NCBI GenBank assembly: GCA_014874365.1
Contig: JACWAH010000024.1
Location: 1 to 64,000 of the forward strand
Length of the DNA stretch: 64,000 nt
Direction: 5' to 3'
Source: Thermoplasmatales archaeon
GTDB taxonomy: Archaea; Thermoplasmatota; Thermoplasmata; Thermoplasmatales; Thermoplasmataceae
A program made the translations under genes and the position numbers. Shown here in pieces: positions 34,671 to 44,213 of this stretch (positions within the stretch are counted from its first letter, which is position 1; each line of letters opens with the position of its first letter). The notes under the pieces were generated by a model. The model was given only the letters and a program-made list of their open reading frames with translations, had not been told where the DNA came from and did not search any database.

Positions 34671-35732
34671 TTATAGTTCAGAGGAGGCCTTCCGGATCCT
34701 GTTCATTATAGTTATGCCGAGTCCCTCTTCCTGAAAACCGTGGATGAATGCAGAATCATAGTTTGACTGATCAAAAGCATTGAACGCCGCAAAAAGATTT
34801 CTGGCCACGCTTCTCAGGTCATACTGGCTCCCAAGTGAGATAAAATATCTATCCAGAGATTCTCCAACTTCTTCGCTGCAGATAGGGACAACGTTATCTT
34901 CAGACCTGGAAACGACTTTCTTGAATTCCAGAATGTTCTCGACGAGATATAGTGGTTTAACCGGGGAATAGTGCCTGTATTTCATCCCAGGGGTAGTTGG
35001 ATGCTCCTGATTTCCAGAGTACAGTTCAAGTTTTCCGAACACCGGCTCAAGCTCCTGCGCTGTATACGATCCAGATCTTAGAATCTTTGCAGGGGAGGAA
35101 TAAGGATCTATCACAGTGGATTCCAGTCCAAATTCCGGCTCGTCTCCCAGAATTATTGCGTCGACTTTTCCATTGAATTCCCTCAGTGCATCGCTGTTTC
35201 TCGTTATGCTTGGTCTCGAAGCCATATTGGCCGACGGTGCGGCAATGGGGATTCCCGCAAATTCGATCATCTTCCTTGCCTGCCTGTGCAGGGGCATCCT
35301 TATGCCTACAGTGTCTAGTCCCGACGTTGCAATTTTGGAAACACCAATATTCTTTAATATTACGGTCAGGGGGCCGGGCCAGACCATTGTTAGTTTTTCT
35401 TTCAGTTCCTGATCCAGTTCTGCTATTCTTTCCACCATTTCAAAAGAAGAGACATGCACTATGAGTGGGTTATCCCCTGGTCTTTTCTTCGTCAAAAATA
35501 CTTTGCTGCAAGCATTATCAGAAAGAGCATTTGCACCCAGCCCAAATACTGTTTCAGTGGGAAAAACTATGTTTCCGCCGGACCTGAATATATCTTTGAT
35601 TTCCTGGAGGCTTGCCAGATCAGGTGGTGCTGTTCTCCAGTCAATAATCTTGCTTTTCAACTTAATGCGCTCTCCTGGTTGTGACTTATCGGAGCTACCA
35701 ATATTATCTATTCGCAGTCCTGTTACATCCAT
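34671..35732 (-). CDS. Threonylcarbamoyl-AMP synthase (Sua5/TsaC)
   Basis: 353 residues, the long Sua5 form. The YrdC domain has GGNIVFPTETVFGLGANA, KKRPGDNPLIVH and PSANMASRPSITR; a short linker with HPTTPGMKYRHYSP leads to the C-terminal Sua5 domain. It makes the donor for t6A at position 37 of ANN-decoding tRNAs. Single gene, 41 bases from purE. Confidence 0.95.
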   Translation of the reverse strand: MDVTGLRIDNIGSSDKSQPGERIKLKSKIIDWRTAPPDLASLQEIKDIFRSGGNIVFPTETVFGLGANALSDNACSKVFLTKKRPGDNPLIVHVSSFEMVERIAELDQELKEKLTMVWPGPLTVILKNIGVSKIATSGLDTVGIRMPLHRQARKMIEFAGIPIAAPSANMASRPSITRNSDALREFNGKVDAIILGDEPEFGLESTVIDPYSSPAKILRSGSYTAQELEPVFGKLELYSGNQEHPTTPGMKYRHYSPVKPLYLVENILEFKKVVSRSEDNVVPICSEEVGESLDRYFISLGSQYDLRSVARNLFAAFNAFDQSNYDSAFIHGFQEEGLGITIMNRIRKASSEL

Positions 35733-35783
35733 ACTATCAGACCAGGTAGAATGATGTACACTTATTCATGGTTACTCACTTAG

Positions 35784-35796
35784 TATTTTAATATTT
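35784..35796 (+). promoter_or_regulatory. TATA promoter of the M1 aminopeptidase gene
   Basis: TATTTTAATATTT is centred about 24 bases before ATG 35813, with no SD; leaderless. Confidence 0.45.
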
Positions 35797-35812
35797 GATC
35801 GGATACTGAATT

Positions 35813-38200
35813 ATGAGTTTTTCAGTGGACAGATATGATATTTATCTGAACTTAGGTTTGAGCAGAGAAGAATATGAAGGTAATGTACACATCACCCTGA
35901 AAGGTGAAACGGATAATTTAGTACTGGATGCAAAGGGAATGACTATTAACAACGTAATCCAGGATGACAAGGAGCTGGAATTTGCCCACGACACAACTAA
36001 ATGGAAACTGACAATAAAAGGAAAGGTAGCCTCGGGAAAGAAACTCTCCATATCATTCAGGAACAAGTTATCCGAAGGTCTTCAAGGGCTATACCATGCA
36101 GGTTCTGGGGATGAGGAGATCCTCACTACCCAGTTTGAGCCGAACTCTGCAAGGGACATGATCCCATGCATCGACAACCCTTCCTTCAAGGCAGTATTTT
36201 CACTGAAAGTTGAAATTAAAAAGGATCTTGAAGCCATATCCAACATGCCCGTTAAAGAGCAGGAAGTGATGGGTTCATACAAAGTGGTCCTTTTCCAGGA
36301 CACTCCAAGAATGTCAACTTACCTTCTGTATGTTGGTGTAGGTAAATTCACATCAAAATCGAAGAAATTAGGAAATAAGGAAGTTATTCTTTCTGTTCCC
36401 GGAAAAGAGCTGAAGAGCGATGATTTTCCAATAGACACTGCCATAAAAGTCATCGAATTCTACGAGAATTATTTTGGCATCAAATACGCCCTTCCAAAAA
36501 TGCACCTTATATCTGTCCCGGATTTCGCAGCTGGAGCAATGGAGAACTGGGGAGCCATAACGTTCAGGGAAGTCCTCATTCTTACGAACGAGTCTTCTGA
36601 TGCTGAGTCACGAATAAGGGTGGCTGAGGTGATAGCGCATGAAATTGCACATCAGTGGTTTGGCGATCTAGTAACCATGAACTGGTGGAACGATCTCTGG
36701 CTTAACGAGAGTTTTGCCACCTTTATGTCCTACCTTTGCGTAAATAGCATATATCCTGAGTATGAAGTCTGGAAGACTTTCTATTCCAGTGAAACTCTCT
36801 GGGCTATGGGAGGAGATGCGCTGAAAAGTTCGCACCCCATCCAAGTTGAGGTTAAAGATCCCAGCGAAATTCAGCAGATATTCGACGAAATAAGCTACGG
36901 CAAGGGAGGCAGCATACTCAGGATGATGGAGCAATTTGTAGGACCCGAAAAATTCAGGCAGGGAACATCAAAATATCTTTCTGATTTCAAGTATTCCAAT
37001 GCCGTGGGAAAGGATTTCTGGCAGCATATTCAGGATGCTTCCGGGCAACCAGTTGTCAGGATAACGGAAAACTGGCTTGGAAAAATGGGCTATCCATTAA
37101 TTGAAGTGAAGAATGAAAACGGCACAATTTCACTGAAGCAGTCCCAGTTCCTGATGGATGGATCAACTACCGATGAAACCTGGCCTGTACCCATAATAAT
37201 CAAGAAACCTGGACACCAGGACAGAATCCTGCTGGAAAAGAAAGAGGAAACCATAAAAGCTGATCAGTTCCTTAAACTCAACTCTGATGGTTCCGGATTC
37301 TTCAAGACCCGGTACTCCCCGAACTATTACAGGAATGTGAGCCAGATTTTGCCGAACATTTCAGAAATTGACATTGCAGAAATGCTTAGCGACATCAATT
37401 CGTTCTTCGTCAGGGGAGATATCGCGATTGATGAATACTTCAGGATAATTGATGCGCTGACCCAAAAGGCGACGACACCGGCAATTAATCTGGTTGCAGC
37501 GAATCTTAGTTCACTGACACTTATCCTGAGTGACAACAAGAGCTTCAGAGAACACACGATTCAGGTTGTCAGAAGGTTCCTCAATTTACTCGGTGAGAAG
37601 AAGCCGGAAGAGGCAAAGATGATCACCATAGCAAGGAGCACTGCAATGGAAATACTCGCGCTGTTTGACCTGGATTATTCAAAAACACTTGCACCAAAAT
37701 TCGTGGACTTCCTCACACTTGACCCGAACATCAGGTCCGCGGTGGCACTGGCAAAAGCTAGGACCAGCACTGACCTGAGCGAATTGATTGCAACATACGA
37801 GAAGGCGACTCTGGACGAGGACAAGAACAGAATAATCGCTGGCTTAGGCTGGGTCGACGGCAAGGAAAATCACGAACGCATCATTCAAATGGTCATGAAT
37901 GGGCAAATTAAGAAACAGGATTCAGCAGGGGCGTTCTTCCAGCTTATCAGAAACCCGGAAGGGAGATCGTTCATGTTCGAAAGGTTTGAGGAAATGGTAC
38001 AGGTCCTCAGGAAGTTTTTCGAGGGAAGTGGGTATGCCGGCGTAGCTGTTCAAATGGCTACACCTATTCTCGGCCTTGGCAGGGTTGAGGAAATTAAGGC
38101 CTTGCTTAAGAAGATCGAGGGACCAGACGTTACCCGCGGGATATCAAAGGGACTTGAGACGCTTGGAATCTATGAAAAACTAAGATCCAGAATAAGATAA
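35813..38200 (+). CDS. M1-family aminopeptidase (tricorn interacting factor F2/F3-like)
   Basis: 795 residues. GAMENWGA near residue 242 and the zinc site HEIAHQWFGDLV (His276, His280) with NESFA (Glu299) define gluzincin M1. Length and organism match tricorn factors F2/F3 (about 780), which trim peptides from the tricorn protease or proteasome to single amino acids. The substrate preference (F2 or F3) cannot be assigned. The F1-like peptidase is at 50.9 kb; tricorn itself is not here. Confidence 0.93.
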   Translation: MSFSVDRYDIYLNLGLSREEYEGNVHITLKGETDNLVLDAKGMTINNVIQDDKELEFAHDTTKWKLTIKGKVASGKKLSISFRNKLSEGLQGLYHAGSGDEEILTTQFEPNSARDMIPCIDNPSFKAVFSLKVEIKKDLEAISNMPVKEQEVMGSYKVVLFQDTPRMSTYLLYVGVGKFTSKSKKLGNKEVILSVPGKELKSDDFPIDTAIKVIEFYENYFGIKYALPKMHLISVPDFAAGAMENWGAITFREVLILTNESSDAESRIRVAEVIAHEIAHQWFGDLVTMNWWNDLWLNESFATFMSYLCVNSIYPEYEVWKTFYSSETLWAMGGDALKSSHPIQVEVKDPSEIQQIFDEISYGKGGSILRMMEQFVGPEKFRQGTSKYLSDFKYSNAVGKDFWQHIQDASGQPVVRITENWLGKMGYPLIEVKNENGTISLKQSQFLMDGSTTDETWPVPIIIKKPGHQDRILLEKKEETIKADQFLKLNSDGSGFFKTRYSPNYYRNVSQILPNISEIDIAEMLSDINSFFVRGDIAIDEYFRIIDALTQKATTPAINLVAANLSSLTLILSDNKSFREHTIQVVRRFLNLLGEKKPEEAKMITIARSTAMEILALFDLDYSKTLAPKFVDFLTLDPNIRSAVALAKARTSTDLSELIATYEKATLDEDKNRIIAGLGWVDGKENHERIIQMVMNGQIKKQDSAGAFFQLIRNPEGRSFMFERFEEMVQVLRKFFEGSGYAGVAVQMATPILGLGRVEEIKALLKKIEGPDVTRGISKGLETLGIYEKLRSRIR

Positions 38201-38204
38201 TAAG

Positions 38205-39410
38205 ATGAGCGAGGCCGAAGATCCTCAGCGGAAGGTAACTTTCCGCTTACTCATTTTATCCAGGTCCCTGAGGAGCGTTGGAGTGATTTATGTTGTTCTT
38301 TCGCTCCCTCTTTATCTATTGAATTTTACAAACATCGTAACAATAGGTATCCTTTTTTCCATATCGGGGATTTCCACACTGCTGATCTCGTTATTTTCTG
38401 GACTCATGGGGGACAGAATTGGATACAAGAAAGTACTCATGCTTGTGGAAATACCCTCCATAATTTCAATGGTTGTGCTTGCCCTGTCGAGCAATACGCT
38501 GTTGATATTCATTGCAGTGGCAGTAGGAGGAACAGCTGGAACCCCGGGAGCAATGCGAGGGGCTTTTTCTCCCGGAGTAACTGCATACATTGCAACTCTC
38601 TGGAAAGAACGGGAGGAACGCGTAGATAAACTCTCACTGTTTACGGCTGTAGGCTCATTTTCTGCAATTGCCGGATCATTATTGTTGATAGCTAAGGGCT
38701 ACTTATTTAATGGGTTCAGTCCCGTCTATTCATACAGGATTCTTTATGGATTTTCCGCAATTATGATTCTTGTCTCCCTGCTAATGCTTTCAATGATGTT
38801 AACCGATCACCCGGTAAAAAGGCAGGTAAGGGTCATGAGGAAGAGCAGCTGGACTTACACTCTCAAGGTATCTGCTGGAAACCTGATGAACGGTATGGGT
38901 CTCGGATTGGCAATAGCCCTGCTGCCTGCCTGGTTACACTTAAGGTTCGATACATCTTCCACCACAATAGGCGAACTTTTCACCGCATCATACTTTTTTA
39001 CGGGAATTGCGTCTTTGCTTGCATCAAGTCGTTCAAATGTTGGGAGGGAAAGGCATGTCCTCATTGGAGGAATCACCAGGAGCGTTCAGGGAATATTGCT
39101 GATAGTCATTGCATTCCTTCCATCAATACTTTTCGTGGCAATAATTTATTCCATGAGGTCTATGGTGGCTGGATTCGGCGCGCCCATAAGAACCGCGGTT
39201 AACGTTGGAGGGATTTCAGAAGGGGATTACGGTTCCGCATCAAGCATCCAGGGTGTTTCCATGCGGGCCGGGCAGAGCACCTCAGCGATTTCAGGATACC
39301 TGATGTCCTACGATACTCTCCTGCCTTTGGTAGGAGGCGGATTGATACAGGGTCTTGGAGGGCTGGTGTATTACCTTATCCTGAAGTCCAGGAAATCAGT
39401 GGATGGATGA
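38205..39410 (+). CDS. MFS transporter
   Basis: 401 residues with about 12 membrane segments. The motif between helices 2 and 3 is GDRIGYKKVL, the MFS signature. It starts four bases after the aminopeptidase stop, so likely in one transcript; uptake or export of amino acids or peptides is a guess from that. Its end overlaps the converging metG stop by 15 bases. Confidence 0.85.
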   Translation: MSEAEDPQRKVTFRLLILSRSLRSVGVIYVVLSLPLYLLNFTNIVTIGILFSISGISTLLISLFSGLMGDRIGYKKVLMLVEIPSIISMVVLALSSNTLLIFIAVAVGGTAGTPGAMRGAFSPGVTAYIATLWKEREERVDKLSLFTAVGSFSAIAGSLLLIAKGYLFNGFSPVYSYRILYGFSAIMILVSLLMLSMMLTDHPVKRQVRVMRKSSWTYTLKVSAGNLMNGMGLGLAIALLPAWLHLRFDTSSTTIGELFTASYFFTGIASLLASSRSNVGRERHVLIGGITRSVQGILLIVIAFLPSILFVAIIYSMRSMVAGFGAPIRTAVNVGGISEGDYGSASSIQGVSMRAGQSTSAISGYLMSYDTLLPLVGGGLIQGLGGLVYYLILKSRKSVDG

Positions 39411-41516
39411 TCCCACGGCAGTATCCCCATCCGGCACAAGCGTATCATTATCCGCATACAGGACTTCCGTCTTGCCGTTAATATTGGCTGTGGCGACTTT
39501 TTTTGAATTTTCCTCCAGAACTTTGAGCGCAAACGATTTCAGGTCGTCTATCTCCACTGTTTCCTTACCATTGAAATGATGCTTTCCGATCCTGATGCGC
39601 GTGCCTTCGGGAGCATTTCCGCTTGGTGTGATAACTCTCGACTCGGTACCATCATCGGCTGCAAGCAGCATTCCGTTTGACTCCTCTGACCTTATCCTTG
39701 ACTTCTTGAGATTGGCAACTATAACTATCCTCTTCCCGACCAGGTCAGGAGCTGAATAGAATTTTCTTAGACCGGCAACTATCTGTCTTTCTTCTGATCC
39801 CAGGGATACCTTCAGTATGAACAGCCTATCCGCGTTCGGGTGTTCCCTGGCCTCCAGCACCTTCGCCACCACTAGATTGAGCGAATTTGGACCTTTCAGG
39901 TCCAGTGAAAGCTGTTCAAAAGGGATTTTCTCATGCACGGGATTGAATCTTACCGAACCGGCAATTATTTTCTCCGCCGTTGGAATGCTTATGTTGTCCT
40001 TTACTCCCAGTGATTTCCATATCCTTTCTGCCGAGGAGGGCAGGAAAGGGTATATTGTAAGCGTCATTATTCCTGCTATGCAGGCCAGTAAGTAAAGATC
40101 AGAGAGACATTTGCCCCTATCCTCTTTAATTGTTTTCCATGGTTGCAGCCGATTGAAGAGAGCATTACCTGTCTGAACAAAATCAACCCATCTCCTTAAT
40201 GCCTTCTTGATCTCCACGCCATCCATTAATTTGCCATATTCGACCAGGAATTCCCTTGCTTCGAGGATACCCAGTTCGAATTCCTTATTCGTGGTATGCT
40301 GCAGTACGATCTTGTTTGAAGAGATGAAGGTGGTCAGCCTGTTGATATAATTCCCGAACTTGCTAATTAATTCTGAATTTACCTTCTCCTGCAAATCCTT
40401 CAGTGAAAAATCAGCATCTCCGGTGTCAGGCAGTATTGATGCAAGGTAATATCGAAGGTAATCCATCGGAATTAGAGAAAGAGCGTCATCCACGGTGATG
40501 CCTATTCCCCTGCTTTTAGAGAAGTACTGGCCGTCCATTCTCAGATTTTCGTTCGCAGGTATATCATAAGGTAGAACAAATCGCCCATCCGCCATCAGTA
40601 CTGCAGGCCAGATTATCGAATGAAACGTGATATTATCCTTACCCAGAAAATAATAAGAACGTGTTTCCGGATCGGCCCAGTAACGCTTCCACAGTTCAGG
40701 ATCTTTCCTTTTCAGGGATAGCACTATAGAAGCAGAGATGTATCCCATCAGGGCTTCAAACCATACATAAATACGTTTATCCTCGTAACCAGGCAGGGGA
40801 ACTGTGACTCCCCAGTTTATGTCCCTTGTCACCGGACGGTCTTTGAGTCCTTCTCCTATGAATTTCAGGGTGAATGACTTAACGTTGGTTCTCCAATGGT
40901 TTTTCCTCGAAATGTATTCGTTTAATTTGGAAGAAAACAGGCTCAGCTTGAAAAACAGGTGTTCCGTCTTTCTGAATTCTGGTTCATCGTGGGATATCAC
41001 GCATAGTGGAGATTTCAGGTCCGTCGGATCAAGCGTATTGCCGCACTGGTCACACTGATCCCCTCTGGCGCTTTCGTTGCCGCAATAAGGACAAATTCCT
41101 TCGACGTACCTGTCCGGCAGGAACCTGTCACATGTCCTGCAATAAGGCGATACCATCGACCTTTTTTCAAGGTACCCATTTTCGTATAACCTAAGGAAGA
41201 TGTCGTGAACGAGTTTAGTGTGTTCCGGATAGGTAGTTCTTGAAAAAATATCAAAAGCAATATCCATGGCCCTGAATGAATTCTCATGTTCCGAATGGAA
41301 CCGATCTACTATTTCTGACGGCGGTACTTTCTGCTTATCCGCCGTAATGCTTATTGGGGTACCGTATTCATCGCTGCCGCAGATGAAGAGAACGTTATCT
41401 CCCAGCATCCTCCTATACCTGACAAATATGTCACCCGGTAAGTAAGCACCGGCAATATGTCCAAGATGCAGCGGAGCATTAGCATATGGGAGCGCGCAGC
41501 AGACTATCAGCTTCAG
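39396..41516 (-). CDS. metG: Methionyl-tRNA synthetase, apparent CTG start
   Basis: 706 residues if read from CTG 41516. The first ATG lies 36 codons in, which would delete the ATP-binding signature ALPYANAPLHLGH. Just upstream of the CTG is GAGGTGAT (41521-41528) with four bases' spacing, and an in-frame TAG directly before the CTG. Three CxxC pairs (CRTC, CPYC, CDQC) bind zinc; YFSKSRG is the KMSKS loop. After residue ~570 a C-terminal tRNA-binding OB domain (EMAPII/MetG type) is fused. Converges on the MFS gene. Confidence 0.93.
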   Translation of the reverse strand: MKLIVCCALPYANAPLHLGHIAGAYLPGDIFVRYRRMLGDNVLFICGSDEYGTPISITADKQKVPPSEIVDRFHSEHENSFRAMDIAFDIFSRTTYPEHTKLVHDIFLRLYENGYLEKRSMVSPYCRTCDRFLPDRYVEGICPYCGNESARGDQCDQCGNTLDPTDLKSPLCVISHDEPEFRKTEHLFFKLSLFSSKLNEYISRKNHWRTNVKSFTLKFIGEGLKDRPVTRDINWGVTVPLPGYEDKRIYVWFEALMGYISASIVLSLKRKDPELWKRYWADPETRSYYFLGKDNITFHSIIWPAVLMADGRFVLPYDIPANENLRMDGQYFSKSRGIGITVDDALSLIPMDYLRYYLASILPDTGDADFSLKDLQEKVNSELISKFGNYINRLTTFISSNKIVLQHTTNKEFELGILEAREFLVEYGKLMDGVEIKKALRRWVDFVQTGNALFNRLQPWKTIKEDRGKCLSDLYLLACIAGIMTLTIYPFLPSSAERIWKSLGVKDNISIPTAEKIIAGSVRFNPVHEKIPFEQLSLDLKGPNSLNLVVAKVLEAREHPNADRLFILKVSLGSEERQIVAGLRKFYSAPDLVGKRIVIVANLKKSRIRSEESNGMLLAADDGTESRVITPSGNAPEGTRIRIGKHHFNGKETVEIDDLKSFALKVLEENSKKVATANINGKTEVLYADNDTLVPDGDTAVGSSIH

Positions 41517-41599
41517 CTAGATCACCTCACTCACAATGCAACCGTATATTTTAGCATTTTATGGGAATTCATTCAAGGAATCCCTGATAAATTTGTCCA

Positions 41600-41611
41600 T
41601 ATTTATAAATA
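41600..41611 (+). promoter_or_regulatory. TATA promoter of the aIF1A-RIO1-KH operon
   Basis: TATTTATAAATAA is centred 27 bases before ATG 41633; leaderless first gene. Confidence 0.5.
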
Positions 41612-41632
41612 AGTAAGCGATCTCCCAAGTGA

Positions 41633-41965
41633 ATGCCGGAAGCAGGAACCGAAAACAGCATCGAAAGCATGAACGCACGAACAGTTATGCCTAATCGAAG
41701 AAAGGGAGAAATGTTCGGAATCGTAGAGAAGCTGCTAGGTGCCTCCAGAATGATGGTGATGTGTGAAGATGGTGTATCCAGGCTCACCAGAATCCCCGGT
41801 AAGATGAAACGAAGAATGTGGATAAGGGAAAGAGACCTCGTCATTATCAAGCCCTGGGATTTCCAGAGGGAGAAAGCCGACGTTGTTTACAGATTTACCC
41901 AGACACAGGCCAACTATCTCAGCAGAGGCAGCAAACTTCCTGAATTAATCAACATTTTCAAGTGA
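41633..41965 (+). CDS. Translation initiation factor aIF1A
   Basis: 110 residues. The OB fold shows MPNRRKGEMFGIVEKLLG, RLTRIPGKMKRRMWIR and DLVIIKPWDFQ. It binds the 30S A site during initiation. First gene of a cluster with RIO1 and a KH protein, as in other archaea. The cluster uses a strong TATA box. Confidence 0.96.
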   Translation: MPEAGTENSIESMNARTVMPNRRKGEMFGIVEKLLGASRMMVMCEDGVSRLTRIPGKMKRRMWIRERDLVIIKPWDFQREKADVVYRFTQTQANYLSRGSKLPELINIFK

Positions 41966-42041
41966 GATCAGGTGATCTGTTTTAGAGAAAAGTGACCCTT
42001 CCGCCCTTAAACAACTGATTGAACAAAAGGCGTTCAGGAAT

Positions 42042-42749
42042 GTGGAAGGTCTTGACAGAAAGACTGAGTCCCTTGTATTTGATAAGCGAACGATGACCGC
42101 CCTTTATAAAATAATGGAGGACCTGTCTATCGGCTACATTGATTATCCAGTATCGTCGGGAAAGGAATCTGTGGTTTTCAAGGCATTCATGAAGAAAAAA
42201 CCAGTTGCCTTGAAGATTTTCAAAATATCAACCATCAAGTTCTCGACTCTTGAAAAGTACATTTACGGTGACAGAAGGTTTGAGAAAGAACGAAAAGACA
42301 GATCAACGAGGGTATTCCTTTGGTGCAGGAAGGAATTCATCAACCTTCAGGAACTGCATAAAGCAGGGGTAAACGCTCCTATCCCAATTGGGTACAACAA
42401 GAACGTTCTTGTGATGCAATATCTCGGATCTGCCAAGAGTCCAGCTCCACTTCTGAAAAACTGCGATGGGGACTTCGACTCCCTTTTCAAAGTTATAAAG
42501 AATCAGATGTGGACAATGTACAACAAAGCAAGACTGGTGCACGCCGATCTGAGCGAATACAACATACTGGTGCATAAAGGAAAACCATACTTTATTGATG
42601 TTGGCCAGACGGTTGACAGAGATCATCCGTCCGCTGATGAGTTCCTGGAACGGGATATTTTTAATATCTGTAATTTCTTTAGAAGAAAAGGAGTCCCGGC
42701 AGACGCAAAAGAGTTGCTCAAATTCTTGAACGGTGAAAAGGTTGAATGA
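42042..42749 (+). CDS. RIO1-family protein kinase
   Basis: 235 residues from GTG 42042. ATP-site VSSGKESVVFKAF, catalytic LVHADLSEYNIL and metal-binding FIDVGQTV match RIO1. It matures the small subunit. The frame is open back to 41976 and codes for a RIO1-like helix; AGGTGATC at 41970-41977 lies before it, but only GTT or TTA are near, so a longer, non-canonically started form is possible. Confidence 0.92.
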   Translation: MEGLDRKTESLVFDKRTMTALYKIMEDLSIGYIDYPVSSGKESVVFKAFMKKKPVALKIFKISTIKFSTLEKYIYGDRRFEKERKDRSTRVFLWCRKEFINLQELHKAGVNAPIPIGYNKNVLVMQYLGSAKSPAPLLKNCDGDFDSLFKVIKNQMWTMYNKARLVHADLSEYNILVHKGKPYFIDVGQTVDRDHPSADEFLERDIFNICNFFRRKGVPADAKELLKFLNGEKVE

Positions 42750-43296
42750 AGAAATAAGGATCCCGAAAGAGAGAATTCCTGTCTTGATAGGAAAGGGTGG
42801 AGAAGCCAAGAGAAAACTGGAAGAACTTGGCAAATCTGATATAACTGTTAACTCTTCAACGGGTGATGTTTTTATCAGGGGACGCGAAGATGCCCTCCTG
42901 ACGCAAAGCACTTTCGAGGCAGTTAAAGCAATAGGGAGAGGATTTTCATTCGAGAAATCTCTTGCTCTTTACAATGATGGGATACAACTTGCAGTGATTT
43001 CGCTGAGGGAATTTGCAAAAGCGAAATCACACAGGTTACATGAGATGAGGGCCAGGCTCATAGGGAAAGATGGTAGAACCAGGGAGATCATGGAAGAACT
43101 TACCGGAACTAACATTTGTGTTTATGGAGACACAGTCTCTGTAATCGGGGATTTAATTCCAATACAGTACGCAATTCATGGTATTGAGATGATAGTTAAC
43201 GGGAGAAAGCAGAGAACTGTCTATCAGTTCCTAGAAAAAGCCACCAGGGAGATCAAGACCAAGAGACTGGAACAGTCCTTTGACGGAACTCCCTGA
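42742..43296 (+). CDS. KH-domain RNA-binding protein (Dim2/Pno1-like)
   Basis: 184 residues from TTG 42742, five bases after GGTGA (42732-42736). Two KH folds: IPVLIGKGGEAKRKLEELG and ARLIGKDGRTREIMEELTG. Dim2/Pno1 helps 16S rRNA maturation. Overlaps RIO1 by eight bases. The frame could extend to GTG 42733, but the SD fits the TTG. Confidence 0.92.
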   Translation: MNEEIRIPKERIPVLIGKGGEAKRKLEELGKSDITVNSSTGDVFIRGREDALLTQSTFEAVKAIGRGFSFEKSLALYNDGIQLAVISLREFAKAKSHRLHEMRARLIGKDGRTREIMEELTGTNICVYGDTVSVIGDLIPIQYAIHGIEMIVNGRKQRTVYQFLEKATREIKTKRLEQSFDGTP

Positions 43297-43396
43297 TTTC
43301 TGTCTGTGATTTTTGAGATGCCGCTTCTGGATTCGTCCAGATGGTAAACCATTGATTTTGGCAATTCCGTAACCGCAAAAGCTGGAAATCACAAAG

Positions 43397-43409
43397 AAAT
43401 TTTATATTG
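43397..43409 (+). promoter_or_regulatory. TATA promoter of initiator tRNA
   Basis: AATTTTATATTGA is centred about 28 bases before the tRNA's first base. Confidence 0.5.
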
Positions 43410-43431
43410 ACAGCGCGAATGGGGTTAAAGA

Positions 43432-43506
43432 AGCGGGGTAGGGTAGTTAGGAAATCCCGACGGGCTCATAACCCGTAGACCAATGGTTCAAATCCATTCC
43501 CCGCTA
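43432..43506 (+). tRNA. Initiator tRNA-Met (CAT)
   Basis: Acceptor arms AGCGGGG/CCCCGCT pair fully. The anticodon arm is ACGGG-CTCATAA-CCCGT, anticodon CAT. The three G-C pairs at the stem's base and the A1-U72 pair are archaeal initiator marks. The T-arm is AATGG-TTCAAAT-CCATT. No intron; CCA is not encoded. Discriminator A at 43506. Confidence 0.95.
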
Positions 43507-43533
43507 TTCTAATTTTTGCATATTTTTGCTTTT
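43507..43533 (+). terminator. T-run terminator of the initiator tRNA
   Basis: Three T-runs (43513-43517, 43523-43527, 43530-43533) directly follow the tRNA. They also encode the Lys-rich C-terminus of the converging hemD gene, so one stretch serves both genes. Confidence 0.4.
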
Positions 43534-44213
43534 ATGATTTCCAGCGCATCGCGGAAGCTTGAATTGGGAATTTCAGATCCAGGCGCCTTTCCCATTTTGA
43601 GAAGAAAATCAGCAGTAGTTTTGCCTATCGCAAATAATTCAGGAGTTTTTCCGTTTGTGGAGGAAAGAAAATCCAGCACAATCGATGCTTCAAAGGAGGA
43701 AGTGATCAATACCCCCTTGCAATCTGGAGATAACAGCATGGAAAGGTCCGGTTGCAATCTTTCAACTGTATAAACAACGAATTCCTTAAAATTGTAATTG
43801 CCTGAAGATAAGAAATCCAGGAGTTCATTCGATCCTTTATTGCTTCTGATCAAGGCAATCTTTTCTTTCGTGAAGCGGTTGCTGATAATTTTCTGTATGC
43901 CATAGCTGTCAAATGTGTCCGGCAATAAAGGATTGAAACCTGCATTAATAAGTGGTTCTGCAGTGTGGTCTCCTATTGCAATTATTCCTCTGCCTTCCAG
44001 CACTTTTTTCCCGAAGTGATCAAGGTATGATTTTACCCCCGTGGAGCTGGTGAATACACATACTTCCGGATCGAATTTGATGAATTCTTCAATTTTAAAT
44101 TCAGGTTCCTCAACAATCTTCGTAACCGGTATGTTTACCAGCCTGAAACAGTATTTTCCGGCAGGATCTCTGTACTTTGCAGCCGGTCTGGTAGAAACGA
44201 TTATGCTATCCAC
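43509..44213 (-). CDS. hemD: Uroporphyrinogen-III synthase
   Basis: 234 residues, two lobes typical of the family. Sequence is weakly conserved; EFVVYTVERLQPD, GVLITSSFEASIVLDF and FAIGKTTADFL fit HemD. Its place behind hemC with an eight-base overlap supports the call. It closes and flips ring D. The stop is two bases from the converging tRNA. Confidence 0.87.
   Translation of the reverse strand: MDSIIVSTRPAAKYRDPAGKYCFRLVNIPVTKIVEEPEFKIEEFIKFDPEVCVFTSSTGVKSYLDHFGKKVLEGRGIIAIGDHTAEPLINAGFNPLLPDTFDSYGIQKIISNRFTKEKIALIRSNKGSNELLDFLSSGNYNFKEFVVYTVERLQPDLSMLLSPDCKGVLITSSFEASIVLDFLSSTNGKTPELFAIGKTTADFLLKMGKAPGSEIPNSSFRDALEIIKAKICKN

Noticed and set aside
42303-42911. 202-codon antisense frame across RIO1 and the KH gene
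   Set aside because: Both plus-strand genes are secure; the frame has no family pattern.
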